DNA from: Microbacterium ureisolvens
Lineage (GTDB): Bacteria; Actinomycetota; Actinomycetes; Actinomycetales; Microbacteriaceae
Reading direction: 5' to 3'
Length of the DNA: 64,000 nt
NCBI RefSeq assembly: GCF_015278315.1
Contig: NZ_JADIJE010000001.1
Location: 124,001 to 188,000, forward strand
Shown here: positions 1 to 7,865 of the stretch, piece after piece
Numbering within the stretch: the first letter of the stretch is position 1
Layout of the letters: each line of letters opens with the position of its first letter
Notes under the pieces: generated by a model
What the model was told of the DNA's origin: nothing
Database searches by the model: none
The model's input: only the letters and a program-made list of their open reading frames with translations
Translations under genes and position numbers: made by a program

Positions 1-42
1 CCCAGGCCGCGGCATCCCGATCGGTACTGCTTCGAAACTGCG

Positions 43-510
43 TCAGACTTCGAACTGCGGGGTCTGGAAGTCGCGCAGCGCGCCGTCGGCGTCGCGCACC
101 ACCAGGCGGAGGCGCGCCACCCCTGGCGTGACCTCCTCGAAGGCGAAGCGTCCGTGCTCGCCCGGTTCGGCCGACCACTCGCGGTCGCCCTGAAGCAATC
201 GGATGGCCAGAGCCTCGCCATCCACCCATCCGTCCACGCGCCGGCCGCCGTCCTCAGTGGCGGTGACGTGCAGCAGAACGGTGGTCGTGCCGTCGCTGAA
301 CTGCAGGGTCGCCGTGTCGGCCTCGCCGCGCACTGCGGCGAGCGTGCCTTCCACGAGCGTCAGCAGCGCGTACTCGCGCGACAGGTCCTCGACGGCGACC
401 GCGGCGACCATGCGGTCGACCAGATCGGCCGGCACGGGATCCACGTCCTCCCACATGCGGCGCATGCGTGCGAAAAGCGCGGCGTCGGCCGCGAAGTCCT
501 CAGTTGCCAT
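43..510 (-). CDS. small protein encoded with a sigma factor, unknown function
   Basis: A 155-residue acidic protein whose ATG at 510 lies inside the end of the sigma-factor gene (11-bp overlap), so the two are translationally coupled. The N-terminal half is helical (ADAALFARMRRMWEDVDPVP then LVDRMVAAVAVEDLSREYALL); the C-terminal half alternates strands and ends FQTPQFEV, compatible with a small beta-sandwich. There is no signal peptide, membrane segment, HTH or obvious anti-sigma motif. From memory, similar sigma/small-protein pairs in actinobacteria can precede CHAT-domain and S8-protease genes; that part would lie off the left edge and cannot be seen. Coding status is well supported, function is not. 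Confidence 0.75.
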   Translation of the reverse strand: MATEDFAADAALFARMRRMWEDVDPVPADLVDRMVAAVAVEDLSREYALLTLVEGTLAAVRGEADTATLQFSDGTTTVLLHVTATEDGGRRVDGWVDGEALAIRLLQGDREWSAEPGEHGRFAFEEVTPGVARLRLVVRDADGALRDFQTPQFEV

Positions 511-1117
511 CGTCGTCACCTCTCCACCCGTCTCCCTCGAGAACGGCGCGCAGTTTTGCGAGGCAGCGCTGGCGGGTCGGTCCGATCGATCCGATCGGCA
601 TCGCCAGATCTTCGGCGATGCGGGCATAATCGGGGCGGTCCTCGAACGCGACGATCCGCAGCAGGCGCTGGCATCGGTCGTTGAGCGTGGCCACCGCGGT
701 CCACAGGCGACGGTTCTCGTCGTCGTGCGCGGCGGTCTGCTCGGCGGATTCGTGGACCGGAAGGTGCGGTTCGAGCGACTCGGCCTCCGTCGCATCGGCA
801 CGCCGATGCTGTTTGCCGACCCGCCACGCCTCACGGCGTGCGCACATCGTGAGCCATCCCGACACCGCCAGGGGGTCGTTGATGCTCTCGTGACGGCGCA
901 CCAGCGTCAGCCACGTCGTCTGCACGACGTCCTGCGCGAGCGCGTGGTCGAGGCCGTACGCCCGGACGACGTGCCACAGCGGCGGCGTCATCAGGCGGAC
1001 GAGCTCATCCATCGCACGACTGTCACCTTCGCGCCACCGCATGAAGAGTGCGGCGGCGCGCTCCCATCGCGCCGGCTCCACGGAGTCGACGGATGCCTCG
1101 GCGCCCGCGTGCGTCAT
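500..1117 (-). CDS. ECF-like sigma-70 family RNA polymerase sigma factor
   Basis: About 205 residues. Region 2 spans roughly residues 25-95 (ALFMRWREGDSRAMDELV, then LAQDVVQTTWLTLVRR, the expected -10 recognition helix), and region 4 spans roughly 140-195 (LRIVAFEDRPDYARIAEDLA, then a recognition helix in SIGPTRQRCLAKLR). It would direct RNA polymerase to alternative promoters. In-frame starts are possible at 1171 (GTG), 1126 and 1117. I chose 1117 because a weak AGAAT box lies 7 nt upstream, like the leaderless genes nearby. It overlaps the small gene 43-510 by 11 bp. No classical membrane anti-sigma gene is visible. Confidence 0.85.
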   Translation of the reverse strand: MTHAGAEASVDSVEPARWERAAALFMRWREGDSRAMDELVRLMTPPLWHVVRAYGLDHALAQDVVQTTWLTLVRRHESINDPLAVSGWLTMCARREAWRVGKQHRRADATEAESLEPHLPVHESAEQTAAHDDENRRLWTAVATLNDRCQRLLRIVAFEDRPDYARIAEDLAMPIGSIGPTRQRCLAKLRAVLEGDGWRGDDDGN

Positions 1118-1242
1118 AGCGCCCATTCTGTCCACACCATGCCCGAGCGCGGTAGTACCCGTTTGATACACGGATCTCGGACCGACATCGATGATTTCAG
1201 CCGTCTCGCAGGGTTCGCCGGGCGGGGACCTAGACTGCGTGC

Positions 1243-1983
1243 ATGACGACCGCGCCGTTGCTCTATGTCTGCGTGCGCCCGCAGCAGGGTGCGGCCGCCG
1301 CGGAGTACGAGTCTTTCCGCACCGCCATGCGCCTCGACGAGGCCGCAGTGGCGCACCTCGACCTCGTGCGCGAGCCGCTGCCGGCCGACGCTTTCGAGCG
1401 CTACGCCGGGTTCCTGGTGGGCGGCAGCCCCTTCAACGTCACCGATCCGGAGTCGACCAAGACCGACGCGCAGCGCCGCCTCGAAGCCGACCTCGCTCGC
1501 ATCGCAGAGCGCGCCGCAGCAGGCGACGGACCGGCCGCCCTGTTCACGTGCTACGGGATCGGCATCGCCACGCGCACGCTCGGCGGCACGGTCAGCCGGG
1601 CCTTTCCCGAAGACACCGGCCCGGTGGCCGTCGAGCTGACGCCCGAGGCTCGCGCCGACCCGCTCTTCGGCGGGCTCGCCACCCGGTTCACGGCGCTCAC
1701 GGCCCACAAGGAGGGCACGGGCGAGCTGCCGGCTGGCGCGGTCCTGCTGGCGAAGAACGACGGATGCCCCGTCCAGGCGTACCGCGTCGGCGACCGGCTC
1801 TACGCGACCCAGTTCCATCCCGAGCCGACGACGACTGCGTTCACCGAGCGCATGGCCGTGTACCGCGACGACGGGTACTTCGATTCGGCGGACTACGACG
1901 CGATCGCCGGGCGCGTGCTCGCGGCATCCGTCACCGAACCGGCGCGTCTGCTGCGCGCGTTCGCCGCCCGCTTCGCGGCCTGA
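1243..1983 (+). CDS. class I glutamine amidotransferase-like protein
   Basis: 246 residues with the class I GATase triad: Cys103 in FTCYGIGI, and His192 with Glu194 in ATQFHPE. The length matches stand-alone GuaA-type amidotransferase-fold proteins with no synthetase domain. The acceptor is unknown; relatives are often annotated as GMP synthase-like glutamine amidotransferases, but GMP synthesis cannot be claimed without an ATPase domain. The ATG at 1243 is preceded by TAGACT and exactly 6 nt, the leaderless pattern seen repeatedly in this window. It is divergent from the sigma factor and convergent with the TspO-like gene. Confidence 0.85.
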   Translation: MTTAPLLYVCVRPQQGAAAAEYESFRTAMRLDEAAVAHLDLVREPLPADAFERYAGFLVGGSPFNVTDPESTKTDAQRRLEADLARIAERAAAGDGPAALFTCYGIGIATRTLGGTVSRAFPEDTGPVAVELTPEARADPLFGGLATRFTALTAHKEGTGELPAGAVLLAKNDGCPVQAYRVGDRLYATQFHPEPTTTAFTERMAVYRDDGYFDSADYDAIAGRVLAASVTEPARLLRAFAARFAA

Positions 1984-2009
1984 GCCGCGGGACCCAGGTC
2001 GGCCGGGGC

Positions 2010-2030
2010 CGCGCGGGCCGGAGCCGCGCG
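2010..2030. terminator. bidirectional terminator-like hairpin
   Basis: CGCGCGG at 2010-2016 and CCGCGCG at 2024-2030 form a perfect 7-bp stem with a 7-nt loop. It lies between the convergent amidotransferase (ends 1983) and TspO-like gene (ends 2042). There is no U tract, as is common in high-GC actinobacteria. Confidence 0.5.
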
Positions 2031-2041
2031 CCGTCGGCGGG

Positions 2042-2842
2042 TCAGACCTCGGCGTTGCGCATCGCGGAGAGCTCCCGCACGATCGTGCCGATCACTCCCG
2101 CGGCGAGGATGATCGCGGCCACCACCAGCGCTGTGATCGCGATCGCCGCGCTGGGCGGCTCGCCGGTGAGACGCGCGACCGCGAGCCAGCAGAGCCCCCA
2201 CGCCAGCGCGAGCGCCGGAGCGAGCCGCCACCGGCTCGCTGCCTCGATTCCGAGCCCCACGATCCCGACGAGGACGAGCACGATCACTCCCCACAGGTCG
2301 GCCGCGTCCGCCCACTCGTGGGGCCCGACCGCGGTCAGCCACGCCGTGATGTTGGCGACGGTCGCCAGGGTCACCCACCCGAGGTGCAGACCCGTGACGC
2401 CGTCGACGAGGAGCCGATCCGCCCAGCCGTCGGCCGGCTCGATCACGGTGCGGTGGAAGGTGACCCCGAGCAGCAGCAGGAGCACGATGATCGCGAGCAC
2501 CGTGAGCGCGAGCGATCCGAACTGGGCCGTCACGAGCCACAGCCCATTGAGTGCCATCGTTCCCGCGATGAGCCAGCCCAGAGCCCGCTGGCGCTCGCTC
2601 CCGCGCTGCCGGGGTAGGGCCTGCCACACCGTGTACGCGAACAGGCCGACGTAGATCGCCGTCCAGATCGAGAACGCCGGGCTCGCGGGGGCGAGGTACG
2701 AGCCGTCCTCGTCGAGTGCGCCGTCCTGCAGGTCCTGCACCGGTGTTCCGCCGAGCAGCCCGGTGCCGACCATCGCGGCGACGATCATGAAGCAGAACGC
2801 GCTGATGACGATGATCTGCCGGGCGAGGTCTCTGGCGGCCAT
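2042..2842 (-). CDS. tryptophan-rich TspO/MBR-like integral membrane protein
   Basis: 266 residues with about eight hydrophobic segments. The stretch after the first segment (LAPASPAFSIWTAIYVGLFAYT) resembles the Pro/Trp signature of TspO/MBR (translocator) proteins, which bind tetrapyrroles or sterol-like ligands in membranes. The protein is longer than the usual roughly 160 residues, so it belongs to the extended TspO-like group rather than being a canonical TspO. A GTG start at 2848 is possible, but ATG 2842 has TAGCGT exactly 6 nt upstream, the local leaderless pattern. Substrate and role are not assigned. Confidence 0.65.
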   Translation of the reverse strand: MAARDLARQIIVISAFCFMIVAAMVGTGLLGGTPVQDLQDGALDEDGSYLAPASPAFSIWTAIYVGLFAYTVWQALPRQRGSERQRALGWLIAGTMALNGLWLVTAQFGSLALTVLAIIVLLLLLGVTFHRTVIEPADGWADRLLVDGVTGLHLGWVTLATVANITAWLTAVGPHEWADAADLWGVIVLVLVGIVGLGIEAASRWRLAPALALAWGLCWLAVARLTGEPPSAAIAITALVVAAIILAAGVIGTIVRELSAMRNAEV

Positions 2843-2915
2843 GCTCACACGCTAGGCCCCACGCCTTCTCGCGGCGAGCGCATTGACAGGATGTCCGCCT
2901 GCCGATAGCCCCTCG

Positions 2916-3401
2916 TCACGCTCCGCCCGGCGGGTCCAGCAGCAGCGCGACCCGTTCCGACAGATACGCGTCGAGCGGGATGAGTCCTCCCGCCGCGCTC
3001 CAGCGCACGCTCGGCACGCCGTCGGCGGCGAAGAGCGGGGCGGATGCCTTGCCCCGGTCGACCGCGCCGGGCTGCAGCATCCGCCATCCGATGTGCACGA
3101 TCTCGCCCTCGGCGAAGCCGCCGCGGTGCGCTGCCGCGGCGAGCTCCGCGCGCTGTCGCTGCGACTCGGCCGGGTAGCCGCGGCGCACTTCCTGACGGGC
3201 GCGCAGGATGTCGCCGGTGGCGAAGACCGCGTCCTCGGTGAGCAGCAGCACCCCGAGGTGCCACGCCGAGCCGCGGCGGTCGATCCGAGGAGCCCGCGCC
3301 AGACCGAGGAAGCGCTTGGGGACGACGAGTTCGCCGAGCGCCTCGCGGGGCGCATCGGCGAGGCGCGAACGCGCGGCGTCGAAGAGCTGGCGGGCGCTCA
3401 C
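2916..3401 (-). CDS. conserved hypothetical protein coupled to the antiporter
   Basis: A 161-residue soluble protein with no signal peptide or membrane segment. Its GTG start at 3401 overlaps the TGA of the antiporter (3398-3400), a GTGA junction, so it is the second gene of that operon. It reads as a mixed alpha/beta fold: an N-terminal helix (SARQLFDAARSRLADAP), a strand-rich middle (WHLGVLLLTEDAVFATGDIL), an RRGYPAESQRQRAELAAAAHRGG helix region, and an end rich in hydrophobic turns (IPLDAYLSERVALLLDPPGGA). I do not recognise the family. The coupling suggests, but does not show, a role with the transporter. Confidence 0.7.
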   Translation of the reverse strand: MSARQLFDAARSRLADAPREALGELVVPKRFLGLARAPRIDRRGSAWHLGVLLLTEDAVFATGDILRARQEVRRGYPAESQRQRAELAAAAHRGGFAEGEIVHIGWRMLQPGAVDRGKASAPLFAADGVPSVRWSAAGGLIPLDAYLSERVALLLDPPGGA

Positions 3402-4600
3402 GCCATGTCGTCCTGCAGGGAGGGGTTCGCGCGGAGCCGCTCGCCGCGCAGCGCCATGCCTACGAGCGGGAAGACCAGCACCGACAGCATGCCGCCCGCG
3501 ACGAGCACGCTCTGCTGCGTCGTGTCGAGGATCTTCTCGTCCACGCCGATCTGCGTGACGGCCACGATGATCGGCAGCCCGGTCGCGCCGAGGAGGGCGA
3601 TCGACAGACGCTCGCGGCGCGAGGACCCCTCGGGCGCGGCGAGCGTCGACGGGAGCCCGCGCACGACGAACAGCGCGACGAGGACGACCGGCACGAGCCA
3701 GAAGAGCACCGGATCGTCCAGCAGCGCCTGCAGGTCGAAGGTGATCCCGGTGTAGATGAAGAAGATCGGCACGAGGAAGCCGAAGGCGACGCCCTCGATC
3801 TTGCTCTCGACGGCGTGACGGTCGTGCTCGGTCGCATCGCGCATGAGCAGGCGCCAGATGATGCCGGCGGTGAAGGCGCCGAGCAGCATGTCGAGGTCGA
3901 GCAGGACGCTCAGCGCGACGAGCGCGGCGAGGATGACGAACACGACGCGGATGGCGAACTGCCCCGACGTGTGCAGCGTCGAGTTGACGAAGGAGTGCAT
4001 GGCGCCGCGGGGCATGCGGAAGGCGAGCCAGAGCGCCACCCCCGCGAAGGCGGCGAAGAGCCCGAGCACGATGGTGGACAGGCCCGGCTCGCGGCCGCCG
4101 AGGAAGATCGAGATGGCGATGAGCGGTCCGAACTCCCCGATGGCGCCGATCGCCGCGACGGCCTTGCCGAACGGTGTCGGCAGTTCGCCCGCGTCCCGCA
4201 GGATCGGTAGGAGCGTGCCGAGCGCCGTGGAGCACAGCGCGACCCCGATGACGATCGCGGCCTCGCCCGGCGCGAGCAGCCAGCCGGCCAGGATGCCGGC
4301 GGCGAGGCTGATGATCCAGCCCAAGGAGGCCCGGCGCCCGAGCCGACCGCGGAACGACCCGAACTCGATCTCGGTGCCTGCGACGAAGAACAGCATCGCG
4401 AGGCCGAAGTTCGACAATGTGTCGAGGAACGCGTCCGGCGTCACCCAGCCGAGGACCGCCGGGCCGATCAGAATGCCGAGCACGAGCTCGAACACGACCA
4501 CCGGCACGCGCACCCAGTGCCCGAGCCCCCGCGCCAGCAGCGGCGCGAGCACCGCCATCAGCGGGATCAGGACGAGCGTCGCCGGCGTGAGACCTTCCAC
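3398..4600 (-). CDS. CPA2-family cation:proton antiporter
   Basis: 400 residues almost entirely in membrane helices (about 12), starting near residue 10. It has the CPA2/Kef-type features: the segment LGILIGPAVLGWV near residue 45, NFGLAMLFFVAGTEIEF near 65-80 (the GTE.. loop typical of Na+/H+ and K+/H+ exchangers), and TGLPIIVAVTQIG near 345. It has no C-terminal RCK/TrkA-N domain, so the usual nucleotide-gated regulation is absent. The GTG at 4600 is preceded by TAGTCT plus 6 nt (leaderless). It is coupled by a 4-bp overlap to the small downstream gene. Ion specificity cannot be told from sequence. Confidence 0.85.
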   Translation of the reverse strand: MEGLTPATLVLIPLMAVLAPLLARGLGHWVRVPVVVFELVLGILIGPAVLGWVTPDAFLDTLSNFGLAMLFFVAGTEIEFGSFRGRLGRRASLGWIISLAAGILAGWLLAPGEAAIVIGVALCSTALGTLLPILRDAGELPTPFGKAVAAIGAIGEFGPLIAISIFLGGREPGLSTIVLGLFAAFAGVALWLAFRMPRGAMHSFVNSTLHTSGQFAIRVVFVILAALVALSVLLDLDMLLGAFTAGIIWRLLMRDATEHDRHAVESKIEGVAFGFLVPIFFIYTGITFDLQALLDDPVLFWLVPVVLVALFVVRGLPSTLAAPEGSSRRERLSIALLGATGLPIIVAVTQIGVDEKILDTTQQSVLVAGGMLSVLVFPLVGMALRGERLRANPSLQDDMA

Positions 4601-4623
4601 GCGAACAGACTAGCCAGGCGACG

Positions 4624-5823
4624 TCAGCCCGCCGAGACTCCGTCGAGCCAGCGCAGCATCGCCGGCAGTGCCAGGTAGGCCACGGTGCCGTGGTCGGCGA
4701 ACGGGATCTCGTGGTACGTGACGTCGATGCCGAGCGTCGCCTCGTGCTGTGCGAACTCGGCGGTGTCGTGCGGCACGACGAGTTCGTCGTCGAGCCCCTG
4801 GGCGAGGAAGAGGGGCGCGTCGAAGGCGGTGGCGCCCGCGGAGTTCTGGGCGAACAGCGTCGCCCAGGGCTCGGTGGTCGTCGGATCGCTCGTCGTGAAA
4901 TCGCCGACGAGCGGCTGGCCAATCTCGTGGAGCGTCGAGAGGTTCGACAGCAGGCACAGCTCGTTCATGCGCGGCTCGATCTCGCGTGCGGCGGGGGTGA
5001 GGATGCCCTCGAGGGATGCCTCGGGGTACACCTCCCCGTACGACGTGAAGGCGTAGGCGCCGATTGTGACACCCGAGATGTCGTCGAGATGCGCGCTCAT
5101 GAGGCCCGGGAGGTCGGCCGCGGGTGCCGCCGCGGCGACGGCCTGGAGTTCGAGCTCGGGGGTGTAGTCGGCGGCCTGCTGGGCGGCGAAGAGCACCGCC
5201 TGCCCGCCCTGGGAGTGCCCCCACAGCACGACGCGCTCGCTCGCGCGGGCATCGGGGACCGCGCGGGCGGCGCGCACGGCGTCGAGCACGGCGTTGCCCC
5301 CGGTCGCGCCGACGAGGTACGAATCCACGCCGTCGGTCCCCATCCCGACGTAGTCCGTCGCCACGACGGCGTAGCCGCGGTCGAGCAGGAACCGGAGGCC
5401 CTCGATGCCGACGAAGGGGTCGAACCCGTGGGAGGGGGCGCAGTGCCGGGCGGCGCCCGTCGTGGGATGCCCCCACGACACGACCGTGCGGCCACGCGAG
5501 GGCGCCGGCGTCAGCGGCACCACGAGCACACCCGTCGCCACGGCGGGATCGCCGTGCACGTCGGTGGTGCGGTACATGATCCGCCATGCTCGGGCGGCCA
5601 GGGGCGCACCGAGGAGGGAATCGGCCTTCACGAGTGAGCCGTGGTCGCCGTCCGCCGCGTCGTCGGGCTGCGCGTAGAACGCGTCGATGCCCGGGCGCTC
5701 GAGCGCGTCGCCGACGATCCTGGCCTCTTCGGCCGCGACCACGCCGCCCACGACGGCGAGCGTCGCCGCCACGAAGGCGATGACGAAGCGGTGGCGGCGC
5801 GCGCGGCGCGTCGAAGACCCCAT
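4624..5823 (-). CDS. secreted lipase/esterase (secretory lipase family, alpha/beta hydrolase)
   Basis: 399 residues. The N-terminus is twin-basic (RRARRHR) followed by a hydrophobic stretch at about 14-31, a signal peptide or signal anchor. The mature domain has the GxSxG elbow in WGHSQGG, an LAQGLDDELVVPHDTAEF segment for the catalytic Asp, and a C-terminal FADHGTVAYL for the His. The arrangement matches LIP-type secretory lipases that hydrolyse acylglycerols or other esters outside the cell. The ATG at 5823 follows TACGGT plus 7 nt. A tandem 7-bp repeat (5854-5888) lies where the -35 region should be. Confidence 0.85.
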   Translation of the reverse strand: MGSSTRRARRHRFVIAFVAATLAVVGGVVAAEEARIVGDALERPGIDAFYAQPDDAADGDHGSLVKADSLLGAPLAARAWRIMYRTTDVHGDPAVATGVLVVPLTPAPSRGRTVVSWGHPTTGAARHCAPSHGFDPFVGIEGLRFLLDRGYAVVATDYVGMGTDGVDSYLVGATGGNAVLDAVRAARAVPDARASERVVLWGHSQGGQAVLFAAQQAADYTPELELQAVAAAAPAADLPGLMSAHLDDISGVTIGAYAFTSYGEVYPEASLEGILTPAAREIEPRMNELCLLSNLSTLHEIGQPLVGDFTTSDPTTTEPWATLFAQNSAGATAFDAPLFLAQGLDDELVVPHDTAEFAQHEATLGIDVTYHEIPFADHGTVAYLALPAMLRWLDGVSAG

Positions 5824-5853
5824 CGGTGCGACCGTACCGTGTCGGACAGGTCC

Positions 5854-5888
5854 GGCGCGCGGCGCGCGGCGCGCGGCGCGCGGCGCAC
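5854..5888. repeat. tandem 7-bp repeat (GGCGCGC x5)
   Basis: Five consecutive heptamers, four of GGCGCGC and a last GGCGCAC. The array starts about 18 bp upstream of the putative -10 box of the lipase gene (TACGGT on the minus strand, 5836-5831), so slippage would alter the upstream promoter region. Confidence 0.85.
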
Positions 5889-5961
5889 GGAACCGCGACA
5901 GGGCGGGTCTCCGCCGGCAACGCCTGCGCAGACCCACCCTCCCACGGGTGAAGGGGCCTGG

Positions 5962-7122
5962 TCAGGCCAGCGCGGGCTCGCGCTCGGATGCGGCGGCGGG
6001 GTCGGGCTCCAGCTGACGCGCTGGAGGCGTGAGCTCCGCGCGCGTGCGGTGGTGGCCGATCAGCGCCAGGATCACGCCGCCGACGAGCCACGCGCCGAGG
6101 ATGGTCCACTGCACCCAGGTGGAGGCATCCGGGAAGTACATCACCGACCGCAGCAGATTCGCCGACGCACCCGGCACGAAGAACTGGCCGATCGCGCCCC
6201 ACGGCTCGGGAAGGAACTGCGGCGGCAGGGCCGCGCCGGCGATCGGGTTGGCGATGAACATGGTGATGACGGCGCCGAGCGCGATGCCGGGAGGGCCCAT
6301 CAGCGCCGCGAGTCCGACGATGAGTGCGGACGTCGCCATGACGCCGAGGCCCAGCACCGCCGCGTTGAGGAGCCAGTCGCCCGAGAGGATGCCGAACCAG
6401 GTCTGCATCACCAGGGCGATGAGCGCGCCCGCCGCGACGCCGAACACGAGCAGGCCGACGAGGCGACGCACGACGCCCTGCACGAGCAGGGTCAGCAGGA
6501 TGCCCCCGAGCATCCCGCCGAGAACCATCGGGAAGACGGATGCCGCGAGCCCCGCGCCCGTGCTGTCGCCGTCGGTCAGCGGCACGACATCGGTGACGGT
6601 CACGGTCGGGATCTCGCCAGGCGCGCCGGCCGCTCCTTCCGGGAGCTGCGGACGCTGGCCGGCCTGCAGCGCGCCGAAGATGGCCGTCAGCTGCTCGGTG
6701 AGCGCCGTCTTGGCGGCGGTGTCGATCTGCGTCTGGAGCTGCGTCGCGACGCCGCGCAGCGCCTGGGCGGCAGCGGGGCTCGCGGCCGAGGCGATGAGCA
6801 CCTCCGGCTCATCGCCGAGGAGGATCGCGCCGTACAGCTCGCGCGACTCGATCTGCGACACGGCATCGCCGGCGGAGTCGATCTCGCGCAGGTCGAACGG
6901 TGCGGGGTCCTGCTCGGCGAGCTTGTCTTCGACGAGGGTCACGGCGTCTTCGGGTCCTGAGATGCCGACGGGCAGGTTCTGGGGCTGTGAGGTGGCGGCG
7001 GGCCACACGAACGCCATCACGATGACGGCGACGATCAGCGACCCGATGAGGCCGAAACCCGCAGCGACGGTCCAGCGGGTCGGACGCACCGAGGCGTCCG
7101 GCGTAGCGCGATGAAGGGACAT
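5962..7122 (-). CDS. YhgE/Pip- or ABC-2-like membrane protein
   Basis: 386 residues. Topology: one N-terminal transmembrane helix (about 20-45), a large extracytoplasmic domain (about 46-195, ending before VTDVVPLTDGDSTGAG), then five or six membrane helices, and a charged C-terminal tail. This layout matches YhgE/Pip, DUF3533 and ABC-2 permease-like proteins that act in export or surface processes; no ATPase is nearby. The ATG at 7122 has a near-ideal ribosome site (AAGGAGG, spacing 5). It is divergent from a TetR gene with two shared operators, so control by that TetR is very likely. Confidence 0.7.
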   Translation of the reverse strand: MSLHRATPDASVRPTRWTVAAGFGLIGSLIVAVIVMAFVWPAATSQPQNLPVGISGPEDAVTLVEDKLAEQDPAPFDLREIDSAGDAVSQIESRELYGAILLGDEPEVLIASAASPAAAQALRGVATQLQTQIDTAAKTALTEQLTAIFGALQAGQRPQLPEGAAGAPGEIPTVTVTDVVPLTDGDSTGAGLAASVFPMVLGGMLGGILLTLLVQGVVRRLVGLLVFGVAAGALIALVMQTWFGILSGDWLLNAAVLGLGVMATSALIVGLAALMGPPGIALGAVITMFIANPIAGAALPPQFLPEPWGAIGQFFVPGASANLLRSVMYFPDASTWVQWTILGAWLVGGVILALIGHHRTRAELTPPARQLEPDPAAASEREPALA

Positions 7123-7138
7123 CGCAACCTCCTTAAAG

Positions 7139-7183
7139 AGAATGCCGATTCTGTTTGCGAGGGTAACAGAATGGGTATTCTGT
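7139..7183. promoter_or_regulatory. twin TetR-type operators between divergent genes
   Basis: Two copies of AGAATnnnnATTCT occur, at 7139-7152 and 7168-7181. The second extends to the perfect 18-bp palindrome ACAGAATGGGTATTCTGT (7166-7183). Centres are 29 bp apart, nearly three helical turns. The second site contains TATTCT (7176-7181), the putative leaderless -10 box of the TetR gene. Repression of both divergent genes by the adjacent TetR is the simplest reading. Confidence 0.7.
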
Positions 7184-7187
7184 TTCC

Positions 7188-7778
7188 ATGCCCAAGGTGT
7201 CGAAGGAGTATCGCGAGGCGAGGCGCGACGAGATCGCCCGCGCCGCCCTGCGCTGCCTCCAGCGAAACGGCGTACGCGACACCTCCATCGCCGACATCGT
7301 CGAGGAGTCGGGCCTGTCCACCGGCGCGATCTACTCGCACTTCTCGAACAAGGCCGAGCTCGCCCGCTACATCGTGGGGCGGTTCCTCTTCCCCCGCATC
7401 GACGCCCTCGAGGCCGTCGGTCGGCGAGGGGAGGTCCTGACTCCACGCCAGGCGCTGTTCGGCATGCTGTCCGCCTTCGGCGACGCCGGGCTCTCGCCGT
7501 CGCTCGTCCTCCAGTTCTGGGGCGAGGCCATGGTCGAGCCCGGGCTTCACGATGAGATGCTCCGCACCGCGGGCCGGCTGCGTGAGGCGCTGTCACATGC
7601 GATCACACCGTGGGCTCGCACGCGGGCGGCCGATGGGACGGATGCCGCGGCGCTGGCGACCGACACAGCCCGGTCGATCGCGGCCCTGGCCCAGGGCTAC
7701 ATCGCGAACACCGCCGTCTTCGGTCCCCGCTCCATCGAGGAGTACCTCGCGAGCGCAGGCGCGGTGCTCTCGAGCTGA
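7188..7778 (+). CDS. TetR/AcrR-family transcriptional regulator
   Basis: 196 residues. The N-terminal HTH is clear: RRDEIARAALRCLQRNGVRD, TSIADIVEESGLSTGAIYSHF, then SNKAELARYIVG. The C-terminal ligand-binding region (about 65-196) is divergent. The ATG at 7188 is 6 nt after TATTCT, which sits inside an operator palindrome, so autoregulation is expected. The divergent membrane protein at 5962-7122 is its likely target. The inducer is unknown. Confidence 0.9.
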   Translation: MPKVSKEYREARRDEIARAALRCLQRNGVRDTSIADIVEESGLSTGAIYSHFSNKAELARYIVGRFLFPRIDALEAVGRRGEVLTPRQALFGMLSAFGDAGLSPSLVLQFWGEAMVEPGLHDEMLRTAGRLREALSHAITPWARTRAADGTDAAALATDTARSIAALAQGYIANTAVFGPRSIEEYLASAGAVLSS

Positions 7779-7795
7779 GGGTCGTCCGGGATCGC

Positions 7796-7836
7796 ACGGT
7801 CGGCGAGCGAGTGAGGAACGAGCGAGAGACGCCGCG
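7796..7836. repeat. dispersed Microbacteriaceae-type repeat, degenerate copy
   Basis: This copy reads GGTCGGCGAGCGAGTGAGG then AACGAGCGAGAGACG, the reverse complement, with a few differences, of the copies at 44304-44344 and 44350-44400. It lies between convergent genes (7778 and 7866). The flanks GTCGGCG and CGCCGAC can pair, so this copy may also act as a transcript end. Confidence 0.65.
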
Positions 7837-7865
7837 CCGACGGTCCGCGGGGGCGGTCGCCGAGG

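Noticed and set aside
2916..4922. A 668-codon minus-strand reading frame over the antiporter
   Set aside because: It is a shadow: only its last 161 codons are real; the rest is arginine-rich out-of-frame reading of the antiporter.
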